From an uncultured Clostridia bacterium (GTDB lineage: Bacteria > Bacillota > Clostridia > Christensenellales > UBA1242), in contig CAKVCH010000007.1 of the NCBI GenBank assembly GCA_934725745.1, positions 1 through 10,716 of the forward strand: a stretch of 10,716 nucleotides of DNA, written 5' to 3'. A program made the position numbers and the translations under genes. Positions within the stretch are counted from its first letter, which is position 1, and each line of letters begins with the position of its first letter. Shown in pieces: positions 1-8,050 of this stretch. The notes beneath the pieces were generated by a model that was not told the DNA's origin, did no database searches, and worked only from the letters and a program-made list of their open reading frames with translations.

Positions 1-1
1 A

Positions 2-433
2 GTCAAAATAGATAGTCCTGTCGCAAAATCAAAGTTTTTTAGACAAAACTATTTTATCAATTTTGAACCAACAGACGGGTCAAACAAGTTTAAGGCCGAA
101 ATAAAATTCACTCCCGCAACTTTTGTTATTTATAAGACAAACCCAAGTAATTTTAAAACACTTGACGAACCTTACCTGGATTTGTCAAAAGAATGGATTG
201 ACGAACTACTCTCGTCGTTTTCTGAAGCAAAAGAAAGCATTGAAAGAACTTTATACTTTAATATTGAATCATTGAAAGCGTCAAAAGCACAACTTTTACA
301 AAATGAAGATTCATTAGAGCACTCCCAAATTCTAAGAAAAAATTTAGATAAAAAACTTAATTATTATAGCGAATTATTAGAATATGCCACTCGAGAAAAA
401 GGCTCTAATATGGAAGATGAAAGGTCGTTATAA
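2..433 (+). CDS. C-terminal part of an unrecognised protein, cut by the left edge
   Basis: This frame is open from the first bases of the window to a TAA stop, giving 143 visible residues. A TTG at 182 could be read as a start, but it has no Shine-Dalgarno site before it. The 60 codons upstream of it are stop-free in AT-rich DNA and read like protein, so I treat the TTG as internal and the gene as 5'-truncated by the window. The visible part begins with about 45 residues alternating hydrophobic and polar (likely beta strands, e.g. FKAEIKFTPATFVIYKT). From about residue 58 it is strongly helical and charged, with heptad-like Leu/Ile spacing, so a coiled coil is plausible up to about residue 130. 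The tail is acidic. There is no membrane segment or catalytic motif, and I do not recognise the family. It runs convergently to the other genes and ends about 100 nt before a bidirectional terminator. Confidence 0.7.
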   Translation, partial: VKIDSPVAKSKFFRQNYFINFEPTDGSNKFKAEIKFTPATFVIYKTNPSNFKTLDEPYLDLSKEWIDELLSSFSEAKESIERTLYFNIESLKASKAQLLQNEDSLEHSQILRKNLDKKLNYYSELLEYATREKGSNMEDERSL

Positions 434-534
434 AAAATATATAGCAATAACTTCTTGCCGATATTATTTTATCTAAGTTATAAAACAATAAACAAATTTA
501 GATTCAACCTTAAAAAAAATATAATAAATTTAAT

Positions 535-571
535 CAAAAAGCCCTGTTTTTAAATAAAACAGGGCTTTTTG
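535..571. terminator. bidirectional intrinsic terminator
   Basis: A perfect inverted repeat: 16 bp arms (535-550 and 556-571) around a 5-nt loop TAAAT. The core is GCCCTG/CAGGGC flanked by A5 on the left and T5 on the right, so each strand reads a GC-rich stem followed by a U-tract. It lies between a plus-strand gene ending at 433 and a minus-strand gene ending at 638, which is where a shared terminator for convergent transcripts is expected. The remainder of 434-637 is AT-rich, and I see nothing else in it. Confidence 0.93.
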
Positions 572-637
572 TTTCGTAATTAGAACCTAAATTTCATTAT
601 ACATTTCAAATAAAATTTACTTTTTATGACTAAGAAA

Positions 638-1354
638 TTAAATGTCTTCAATATTGATATTTATATCGCCTTCGTCATCCGAATCAGACTTTTTGTCATC
701 AAGCAAGTCTTCGTTATTTTCGACTTCTGGCATATCTTCTGGCAACTGGTCAACAAGGCGTTTTATAGCAAGGCTAACTGACCTATCTCTAAATCTATCA
801 AATAAAATTCTTGCCTTTCTCTCATTTGTGTCTTCTTCAATAAGGTCTTTTTTCGCCATTTCTGCTGGGTCAAGTTCAAGGTCAACATACAAATTTTCGC
901 AAACATATTGGCTCAAAAACCAAAAATAGTTGGACAGATTAAGGTCATTATACCTAACAATCTGCCCCCACCTTTCGCTATTCATAATCATAATTATTGC
1001 AGGGTCCATAAAGGCTTTCATTTTTTGTGGCGCAAGTTTACTGCCGTTACGCGCGGCGATAATGTTCCATTCAAGGGACCTTTTGTAGTTAATCGGGATA
1101 ATATCGCCAAAACCGCGTTTATAGATATATCCCATATAATCTTGTGACGGAATATGTCCCGCGCACGCGTACGCGCAAATTTGTTCCAACCTTTTTATGA
1201 TAATTTTTCTATATTTTTGCTTGTCGTAACGCTCATCTTCGCTCACAGTTGGAAGCCACGCACGAATACGCAAAAAAAGTTCCTGTTGGTCATTATAGTC
1301 AATTTTATCAAAGGTTTCCTTGCTATAATAATTTTGATTATCAAATAAATTCAT
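638..1354 (-). CDS. Sel1-like repeat protein with acidic C-terminal tail, function unknown
   Basis: A 238-residue protein with no signal peptide or membrane segment, so probably cytoplasmic. Residues about 65-104 match one Sel1-like (SLR, TPR-like) repeat: a small-residue helix, the YMGYIYKRGFG turn matching the family's LG.lY..G.G, then NYKRSLEWNIIAARNG matching the second helix (d..kAl.W...AA..g). Such repeats are protein-interaction scaffolds. The flanking parts (1-60, and 105-205 with an aromatic patch NYFWFLSQY near 142-150) look helical but are not recognisable. Residues about 205-238 are almost all Asp/Glu/Ser/Asn, a disordered acidic tail. The start is supported by a GGGAG site 6 nt upstream. 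The gene begins 35 nt after the stop of the 1484-residue membrane-anchored protein with no terminator between, so the two are probably co-transcribed, and it ends upstream of the bidirectional terminator. Assignment of the repeat is fairly sure; the function is not known. Confidence 0.85.
   Translation of the reverse strand: MNLFDNQNYYSKETFDKIDYNDQQELFLRIRAWLPTVSEDERYDKQKYRKIIIKRLEQICAYACAGHIPSQDYMGYIYKRGFGDIIPINYKRSLEWNIIAARNGSKLAPQKMKAFMDPAIIMIMNSERWGQIVRYNDLNLSNYFWFLSQYVCENLYVDLELDPAEMAKKDLIEEDTNERKARILFDRFRDRSVSLAIKRLVDQLPEDMPEVENNEDLLDDKKSDSDDEGDININIEDI
1160..1177. other. 18-bp alternating purine-pyrimidine (CG-rich) tract
   Basis: Every base from 1160 to 1177 alternates pyrimidine/purine, mostly CG and CA/TG steps with one TA step, in otherwise AT-rich DNA. 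Such sequence is the classical type that can adopt left-handed Z-DNA under negative supercoiling. It lies inside the Sel1-like gene, encoding C60-A61-Y62-A63-C64-A65 with codons TGC GCG TAC GCG TGC GCG, so the pattern may simply follow from Cys/Ala/Tyr codon choice. Confidence 0.5.
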
Positions 1355-1360
1355 TTATTT

Positions 1361-1365
1361 CTCCC
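1361..1365 (-). promoter_or_regulatory. ribosome binding site of the Sel1-like gene
   Basis: The minus strand reads GGGAG, 6 nt before the ATG at 1354. It is a good Shine-Dalgarno match and fixes that start. It lies in the 35-nt gap after the upstream gene, so this gene has its own translation initiation even if co-transcribed. Confidence 0.75.
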
Positions 1366-1389
1366 GCTTTTAAAATTTTCTTCCTAAAT

Positions 1390-4300
1390 CTAAATGACAT
1401 AAATGTTTAAAACAAAGTCAAATTCAAAGTCCAAAACATAGTCTTTGCCTTCCACTTGGTAACTAAAAATGATTTTAACCGCTACATTTTCTTGTGCTTC
1501 AAGATTGATTGACGCAGACCTAACAAGAAGATTGCAAATAGAATAATTTTCGCCCACATTTGTCGCGTCCGCAAAATATTTCGCGCCGTCGCCAACGATT
1601 GTGAAACTTGCCCTTGTATACTTTCCGTCTTTTGCAAAATCTCTCGCTGGAAGTGTCAAACTTTGCCCGTTTTGCGTTACCAAATACTTTGTATTATCAC
1701 CAAGATCAATGTTCTCGCCTGACTTGTAACTTTTTGTTGCATTAAAAACGATATTCAAATTTGCTTTAATCTTTACAACTTTTTCAACATACAATATTCC
1801 GCCGTCATTGAAGGTCATTTTAAAAACTATTTTTACAAACTTGTCGTCTTTAAGGTCTGTCGATTTAAAATAGAAAGTCCCTATTGCGCCAGACATATAT
1901 GTTAGATGTTTTGTCGCCAAAATTGAATCATCAACCGCTTTTTCAGGGTCATTTATTTTAACCAAATCTTCTTCAGTCGCATTTGTGAAACTATCAATTG
2001 TTACTTCGCTAATATTGAGTTTATCCGCTTCAAGAGATGAATCAAAATTGATGTTATTCCCTATGCGATATTCGATGCCCGCAGTTATTTCGTAGTCATC
2101 ATTTTCATTTTTTGTTCCTAAAATAAAGTCGCTACCCGAATACTTTGACGAAACAGTCACGTCGTTATAGACAATTTGTTTTGAGATGTCACTATCTTTA
2201 TATTTTAAGGTCAATGTCACTGTGATTTTTTCCGTACCAGTCATTGTTTTAAAACTAATAAGGAGTGAATTTTCCTTTACAATCGCAATTTGCGTCTTAC
2301 TTTCGACCATAAGCGAGTAGTCAAGCACGCTTGTCGCGTCGTTTCCGTTATTTTTGTACTTAATTGTTGCAAAAGGAATATCTGTGCAAGGTGCTGTAAA
2401 ATCTTTCACATAATCTATTTCAAACGCCGACAAAATTGTTTTGCTATACGAATCAACATTGCTCTCGCCCACTTTAATCTTGATAGGGTTAGAATTTGAG
2501 CCTTCACCCGCATAGAAAACAAAAGTACAATCTTCGTCCTTTAAAAAGTTGCTATTGATTTTGAATTTTGTGTAGTTTTCGTTAACGGACAAGTATTCTC
2601 TCATATCAGACGACATAACACAGTTTAAGATTTGATTTAACTTAACATTGCCGTTCCCGCTAATTTTAAAAATACCATTTGTCCCGAAAAGGTCATATTC
2701 TCCGTTTGCCGTGCCATTTAAAGTCAATCTATTTGCTTCAATTGTTACATTTAAACCTTTCACATTAAAATACAAAACTGCGCCATTGTTTTCGTTTAAT
2801 GCTTCGTAAAGCACCCTTTCAAATGTTTGCGTGCTCTCATTCCACCTATAGAAACAGTTTGTGTCGTCCTTGTTTGACTCTGGAACATAGATTCTTAGTT
2901 CATAATAAACCCCATTTGCGTCATATGGCACATTTTTAAATCTTATGCTGTTGTTTTCAAGTGAGCAATAGAAACTAGGATTGTCGATAATTTTGCCATT
3001 TTTGCCATAAGTTAAAGCAAATTTATTTGAGCACACCGATCTTATAAGGTCAACATCACTTTCCAAATATTTTAAACCATAATTTATTGTGAGCGTGCGC
3101 TCTAAATTTCCGCCAGTTACTTGCCAAGCAAGATTCCCTTCGCCGTCCGCATTTGCCGTAAGAGCGATAGGATTATCATATGTTCCGCCCGTATAATTGT
3201 GTTTAATTTCCGCATATTTAAAAACTTTATCGACCACTTCAACAGTCCAAATGTTGCTATCAAAACTCCCGCCATAAACGAATGTCCCATCAAAAGCCGA
3301 CCCGCCCGCACCGTCAACTTGAACGATTATGTCAAAAATGTTTTCCAGTTCAACATTTCCAAATTTTAATGTGTAGACATTTCCAATCGTGTAACTTACA
3401 GTGTAACCAATAAGTTTATTTTCTTTGTCTCTGACTTCTTCCAGTCCACCAAAAGTAATTGCCCCTGCATTTTGACTTATTAGAGCGCGTTTTTGCGCGT
3501 CAGTTAAGGTTAAACTCCCAATTCTTTGAGAAGCCAAAACTTTTATTCTACTATTCCCTTCATTTTTTCCAAGTTCGACTAGACGCCTTAAAGTTTCGAG
3601 TTGGTCGGATGTAATAAATAGAATGCCCGAGCCGTTGTTTTCATCAAATGTTGTATTTAAAGCCATATTCCCGTAAGGATTTTCAGTCGTATAACTATAA
3701 ATTTTAAGCGACGAAATGTCTTCATAGACATAAATATTTACATCATCCTCCTTGCCTAAGAAATAGACCACACCATTATCGCCTTGATAAATATTTTTTG
3801 CCACGATTGTAAAACTTCCAATTCCAGTAAGAGTCATTGGGGAGTTCGTGTTAAGGAAAATGTATTCTTCGTCGTCAATCGTTACAAAATCATATTCGCC
3901 CGCAATTGTCACTCCATTTACGCTCAAAACAGGGATTGTATTTTGCCTATCTTCGTTTAGGTCATAAAATTTAACTTGCCTTAACTTAACAGTATAGGTT
4001 GTTTCACCGATTGTTACACTAAATAGTCCCGTATCAAAGTCAGAAAGTGCCGATTTTTTAGAAAGTGAGTTTATCACAACATCAACTTTTTCGTTTGCGT
4101 TAAAAGTAAATTGCGCCCCGTCGTCAAGATATGACAACCCGTCTTCTTTAAATGTTATTGTGCAAGAATTTTCCCCTTGTGTAAATGTAACCGCAGAGTT
4201 GTTTAGCCCGCACCACGAATTAAGCCCTACAAAATTTAAAAGTTCACCGCTTTCATTTGGAGTGAAAGAAAACTTTGTCATATAGTTGCCATTTTTTTCT

Positions 4301-5844
4301 GGATAGAAAACAACTCCTTCTTCAAGCCTTAAAAAGTACCCAATTGTGTCAAAACTTGCATTTATCCCGTTTTTGTAAACGATATCGAAATCGCTTTTTG
4401 TCAAACTTAGTCTTTTTCCGCTCTCATAAACAATTTGACTCTTGCCTTCTTCGTATCTTGTTTTAATTGTCTCTATTTCTCTTGCTTTTGGGATAAAATA
4501 GTAACTTACAGGACCAATTTCTTTATTGTCTTCTTCGTTAATGTAAAAGACTTGAAGTTCAATTCTATTGTCGTCTTTTGGGTTTAGTTTGTAGTTATAG
4601 TAAGCAAAAAAGTCGGAATATCTATACTTTAAACACCAAGTTGATTTCGCGTCCAAGTCTATCATATCACAACTTACATTAAGTAGCCCATTTTCACTCC
4701 CCGTTCCGTCTAGTTTTCTAAGACTGTCTTTTAAGTTTACAATATTTTTTGTGCCGACAATTTTAATAAAAACATTGTTTATTAGCAAAAAGTTGTCGAC
4801 AGAACTACTTGGATTGTTGCTAACAAGTTCAATCCCAAGATTAAGCCCGCCCACTTCGGACGCTTTGTCGTTATTCAAGAAAATAGAAATATCTTCACCA
4901 TAGTTTATTTCAATTGGCTCACTTGAAACGGTGTTCATACTTACAACTGAGTAGTTTTTTACAAGAAAATCAATGTCTGCTGACAAAATTTCTCGCGTAT
5001 TAACAAAATCCTTTACATTTGTCGCATCGACATCTTTTTGTGTTTTATATGTCGAGCAAACAAAACTTTTAAGAGCGACCGTTCCAATCGCTTTTGGCAT
5101 TATTTCAATTTTTTTTGTTATGTAAAACTCGTCATCTTCTGCATTATAACTATATGGCAACTCGATTGTCGAACTCGTTTCCACCCCGTCTACAATAAAA
5201 GTTGCAGTTTGTGAAAGGGCTAGGAAAATCTTTTTGTCGGAAAAATTTGCGGAATTGAAAATGCTTAATGGGTCAATAGTATCTATAAGAGACTTTAAAA
5301 CATAAGGTTTAATTGCATTTGCGGGAGACACACTCACAAGGTCGGTCAATTTGTCGCCAATGTTTCCTAAAAGGACATTTTGCCCTAATTCATATTGCCT
5401 ACTAGGAATCTTTACTTCGCAACTTTCTGCGTTAACATCAATTAAAATTTTACAACTTGCAACAACGCTTTGGTTTGAAGTCCTTTCATCATATTTTGCG
5501 TAAAGTTCAACGACGCCACCAACATTTTGGTTATTTGCATTTGTAACTGGGCTTATAAAAAAGTCTTCACCAATATTGACAGTTTCAGGAAAATTTATAA
5601 TCCTTTCCCCGCCACGCAACGCTTCAAGTTTGACAGCCTTTTTAGTGACGCCTTCCGTTGCAGTTGTTACCCTTAAACTGAAAGTTTCCGCGCTAATAAT
5701 CTCCGCTTGCGAAAAAGCAAGGTCTTCTGCATAAACGACCTTTTCGTTAAAAACGCCAAAAACATACGCTCCCCCAAGCAAGAGCGCCACGCCACCAATC
5801 GTGCACAAAAATGTTATTAAAATGACTTTTAAAACTTGTTTCAT
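1390..5844 (-). CDS. giant membrane-anchored extracytoplasmic protein (1484 aa), family not recognised
   Basis: The N-terminus has K2 and K6 followed by an unbroken hydrophobic stretch at about 7-32, then charged residues. That fits a signal-anchor with the remaining ~1450 residues outside. A cleavage site after VYA39 is possible, but the hydrophobic stretch is long for a cleavable peptide. There is no lipobox, no LPxTG sorting signal and no C-terminal membrane segment. The body is rich in Asn, Asp, Ser, Thr, Val and Tyr, with alternating hydrophobic residues throughout, suggesting many beta-sandwich (Ig-like) modules. A short motif, about Y..G.[ND][IV].[LF], recurs near residues 89, 150, 312, 1258 and 1372. 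The last ~330 residues look like three related units, each ending in paired strands (near 1205-1232, 1336-1360, 1455-1484). About fourteen Cys lie outside the anchor. No catalytic motif was seen. A good Shine-Dalgarno supports the start, and the Sel1-like gene follows 35 nt downstream. An adhesin, S-layer-like or cell-wall-associated protein is a guess only. Confidence 0.88.
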   Translation of the reverse strand: MKQVLKVILITFLCTIGGVALLLGGAYVFGVFNEKVVYAEDLAFSQAEIISAETFSLRVTTATEGVTKKAVKLEALRGGERIINFPETVNIGEDFFISPVTNANNQNVGGVVELYAKYDERTSNQSVVASCKILIDVNAESCEVKIPSRQYELGQNVLLGNIGDKLTDLVSVSPANAIKPYVLKSLIDTIDPLSIFNSANFSDKKIFLALSQTATFIVDGVETSSTIELPYSYNAEDDEFYITKKIEIMPKAIGTVALKSFVCSTYKTQKDVDATNVKDFVNTREILSADIDFLVKNYSVVSMNTVSSEPIEINYGEDISIFLNNDKASEVGGLNLGIELVSNNPSSSVDNFLLINNVFIKIVGTKNIVNLKDSLRKLDGTGSENGLLNVSCDMIDLDAKSTWCLKYRYSDFFAYYNYKLNPKDDNRIELQVFYINEEDNKEIGPVSYYFIPKAREIETIKTRYEEGKSQIVYESGKRLSLTKSDFDIVYKNGINASFDTIGYFLRLEEGVVFYPEKNGNYMTKFSFTPNESGELLNFVGLNSWCGLNNSAVTFTQGENSCTITFKEDGLSYLDDGAQFTFNANEKVDVVINSLSKKSALSDFDTGLFSVTIGETTYTVKLRQVKFYDLNEDRQNTIPVLSVNGVTIAGEYDFVTIDDEEYIFLNTNSPMTLTGIGSFTIVAKNIYQGDNGVVYFLGKEDDVNIYVYEDISSLKIYSYTTENPYGNMALNTTFDENNGSGILFITSDQLETLRRLVELGKNEGNSRIKVLASQRIGSLTLTDAQKRALISQNAGAITFGGLEEVRDKENKLIGYTVSYTIGNVYTLKFGNVELENIFDIIVQVDGAGGSAFDGTFVYGGSFDSNIWTVEVVDKVFKYAEIKHNYTGGTYDNPIALTANADGEGNLAWQVTGGNLERTLTINYGLKYLESDVDLIRSVCSNKFALTYGKNGKIIDNPSFYCSLENNSIRFKNVPYDANGVYYELRIYVPESNKDDTNCFYRWNESTQTFERVLYEALNENNGAVLYFNVKGLNVTIEANRLTLNGTANGEYDLFGTNGIFKISGNGNVKLNQILNCVMSSDMREYLSVNENYTKFKINSNFLKDEDCTFVFYAGEGSNSNPIKIKVGESNVDSYSKTILSAFEIDYVKDFTAPCTDIPFATIKYKNNGNDATSVLDYSLMVESKTQIAIVKENSLLISFKTMTGTEKITVTLTLKYKDSDISKQIVYNDVTVSSKYSGSDFILGTKNENDDYEITAGIEYRIGNNINFDSSLEADKLNISEVTIDSFTNATEEDLVKINDPEKAVDDSILATKHLTYMSGAIGTFYFKSTDLKDDKFVKIVFKMTFNDGGILYVEKVVKIKANLNIVFNATKSYKSGENIDLGDNTKYLVTQNGQSLTLPARDFAKDGKYTRASFTIVGDGAKYFADATNVGENYSICNLLVRSASINLEAQENVAVKIIFSYQVEGKDYVLDFEFDFVLNIYVI

Positions 5845-5851
5845 ATCTTAA

Positions 5852-5857
5852 CCCTTT
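5852..5857 (-). promoter_or_regulatory. ribosome binding site of the giant surface-protein gene
   Basis: The minus strand reads AAAGGG, 7 nt before the ATG at 5844. The strong match and ideal spacing decide this start and make the N-terminal membrane segment the true beginning of the protein. Confidence 0.8.
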
Positions 5858-5935
5858 GTATTTCGGTTCTAATGCTAGTTTGCATTTCTTTTGAAAGAGT
5901 ATGTATTTTAAGCCCAATTTTATAAAAGAATATAA

Positions 5936-5966
5936 AAAAAATTATACATATTAAGTATAATTTTTT
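5936..5966 (-). terminator. AT-rich terminator-like hairpin downstream of tgt
   Basis: 12-bp perfect arms (5936-5947 and 5955-5966) enclose a 7-nt loop. On the minus strand the second arm runs into a tract of eight T. The stem contains only one G-C pair, so it is weaker than the element at 535-571, but its shape and its place between two minus-strand units fit termination of the tgt transcript. On the plus strand the right arm also ends in T6. It could instead be an attenuator in the leader of the giant gene. Confidence 0.5.
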
Positions 5967-6161
5967 GTTAAATTAAAGTCAAACATTTCAACATATATAA
6001 ATATTTCTGTTTAATAGTTTGTATTATCGGAAGTTGAGTTAAAGAGTTTACTCCTAAACACAGACTGATGGTTATTCAAACAAAACTAAATACTTTGCGT
6101 GTGCGCTAGCACAAATTTTGAACTTGTTTCAAAGTTATATAAACATATATTTATCGCCGAC

Positions 6162-7367
<1,206 letters not shown>

Positions 7368-7403
7368 TTAAATATTTTTTAACATAACTAAAATGTATTT
7401 ATG

Positions 7404-7916
7404 CTACAAATTTTCAGGATTTATTATTTCAATGTCAATCCCTGCCTTTATTGCAAGCCCGACAGTCAAACTCGTTCCGCCCCTTTTCCCAGTAAAAATT
7501 GCAATAAGACGAGACGCATTATCTACAAGATATTTGTCACGCGCTTGCATACAACCATTATAGTATGAATCTGCTAAACACACAATATTATCCACTTGCG
7601 ATAATATACATTGATACCTATTTCTATCTTTTTCGCACCAGCGCTTTTCTTGGTCTAAACAGGGCAAAACACACACAAGTTGCGCGTCCTTATGCTTTTT
7701 CTTAAACGCCAAAACAATCTCCGCACACATCATATCTCCGCCAATTGCCATACCATTTAAAAAGGTTCTAAAACCCAAATCATACGCCTTTTTAACTGCC
7801 CTTTTAACCGCTTTTTTCGTCTTCACACATCTATCGTCGAATTCGTTTCTACCCCAAGAAAACAACCTATGCCCAGTAAAAGAACAAGTAGTTTTTCTAT
7901 CAAAATCTTCTATCAT
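7404..7916 (-). CDS. SLOG-superfamily protein of the DUF1273 (YpsA/YoqJ-like) type
   Basis: A 170-residue single-domain Rossmann-like protein. Visible family marks are CSFTGHR at 11-17, the glycine-rich NGMAIGGD at 54-61 followed by E66, LPCLDQEKRW at 84-93, a QARDKYLVDNAS segment at 124-135, and FTGKRGGTSLTV at 141-152. That arrangement is typical of the DUF1273 branch of SLOG proteins, which are thought to bind nucleotides or nucleotide-derived ligands; their reactions are mostly unknown. Nine Cys in 170 residues is rather many. There is an in-frame TAA two codons before the ATG, so the start cannot be further upstream. Its Shine-Dalgarno is weak (AAAAGAG about 10 nt upstream), suggesting lower expression than its neighbours. 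It sits between queA and tgt on the same strand. A link to queuosine or nucleobase handling is inference from position only. Confidence 0.88.
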   Translation of the reverse strand: MIEDFDRKTTCSFTGHRLFSWGRNEFDDRCVKTKKAVKRAVKKAYDLGFRTFLNGMAIGGDMMCAEIVLAFKKKHKDAQLVCVLPCLDQEKRWCEKDRNRYQCILSQVDNIVCLADSYYNGCMQARDKYLVDNASRLIAIFTGKRGGTSLTVGLAIKAGIDIEIINPENL

Positions 7917-8050
7917 TTTTTATAATCTCTTTTCATTTATTTTTTTAAAACCCAGGCAATTTACAGATAAAAAGTTTTAACTTTTATTTTTTCTAAAAAA
8001 GCATATAATCCCAGTTTTTACCCCTAAAAGTTGTTGTTTTTGTGCCAAAA
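7917..8050. other. spacer between queA and the SLOG gene
   Basis: 134 nt of AT-rich sequence. There are A/T-only inverted repeats (T6-CT-A6 near 7987-8000, and AAAAGTT/AACTTTT near 7970-7985), but no GC-containing stem with a T-tract. I found no well-spaced -35/-10 pair and no gene. Read-through from queA is the simplest reading, and a weak internal promoter cannot be excluded. Confidence 0.5.

Larger units (their letters stand above)
5845..6161. other. 317-nt intergenic region between tgt and the giant surface-protein gene
   Basis: No credible gene is present: the longest plus-strand start noticed (6068) gives only 13 codons and has no ribosome binding site. Read on the minus strand, the region holds the tgt 3' trailer (about 195 nt), a terminator-like hairpin (5936-5966), then about 90 nt of leader for the giant gene. 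Other short inverted repeats are 6100-6104/6109-6113 (TGTGC/GCACA), 6115-6122/6128-6135 (includes one G-T pair) and 6046-6050/6055-6059. None is followed by a T-tract. A TAAAAT at 5905-5910 on the minus strand could be a -10 element, but it lacks a matching -35, so I do not call a promoter. Confidence 0.6.

Noticed and set aside
642..1348. Plus-strand open frames (95, 79 and 64 codons), the first rich in Ser
   Set aside because: They are antisense to the Sel1-like gene. The Ser-rich stretch is the complement of the Asp/Glu tail codons, and no ribosome binding sites are present.
3117..3317. Minus-strand open frame of 66 codons in another frame of the giant gene
   Set aside because: It lies wholly inside the 1484-codon gene on the same strand and has no separate support.
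1390..5844. Giant gene as an LPxTG- or lipid-anchored surface protein
   Set aside because: The C-terminus ends in a beta-like stretch without sorting motif, membrane segment or basic tail. The Cys at residue 14 lacks a lipobox context (TFLC).
6068..6109. Small plus-strand reading frame (13 codons) in the gap after tgt
   Set aside because: It has no ribosome binding site, no promoter and no sign of conservation that can be judged here.
6100..6113. TGTGC-GCTA-GCACA hairpin as a terminator or operator
   Set aside because: The stem is only 5 bp with no T-tract on either strand, and it is far from any start codon.
7970..8000. Terminator between queA and the SLOG gene
   Set aside because: The inverted repeats here consist almost only of A and T with loops too small, so a stable termination stem is unlikely.
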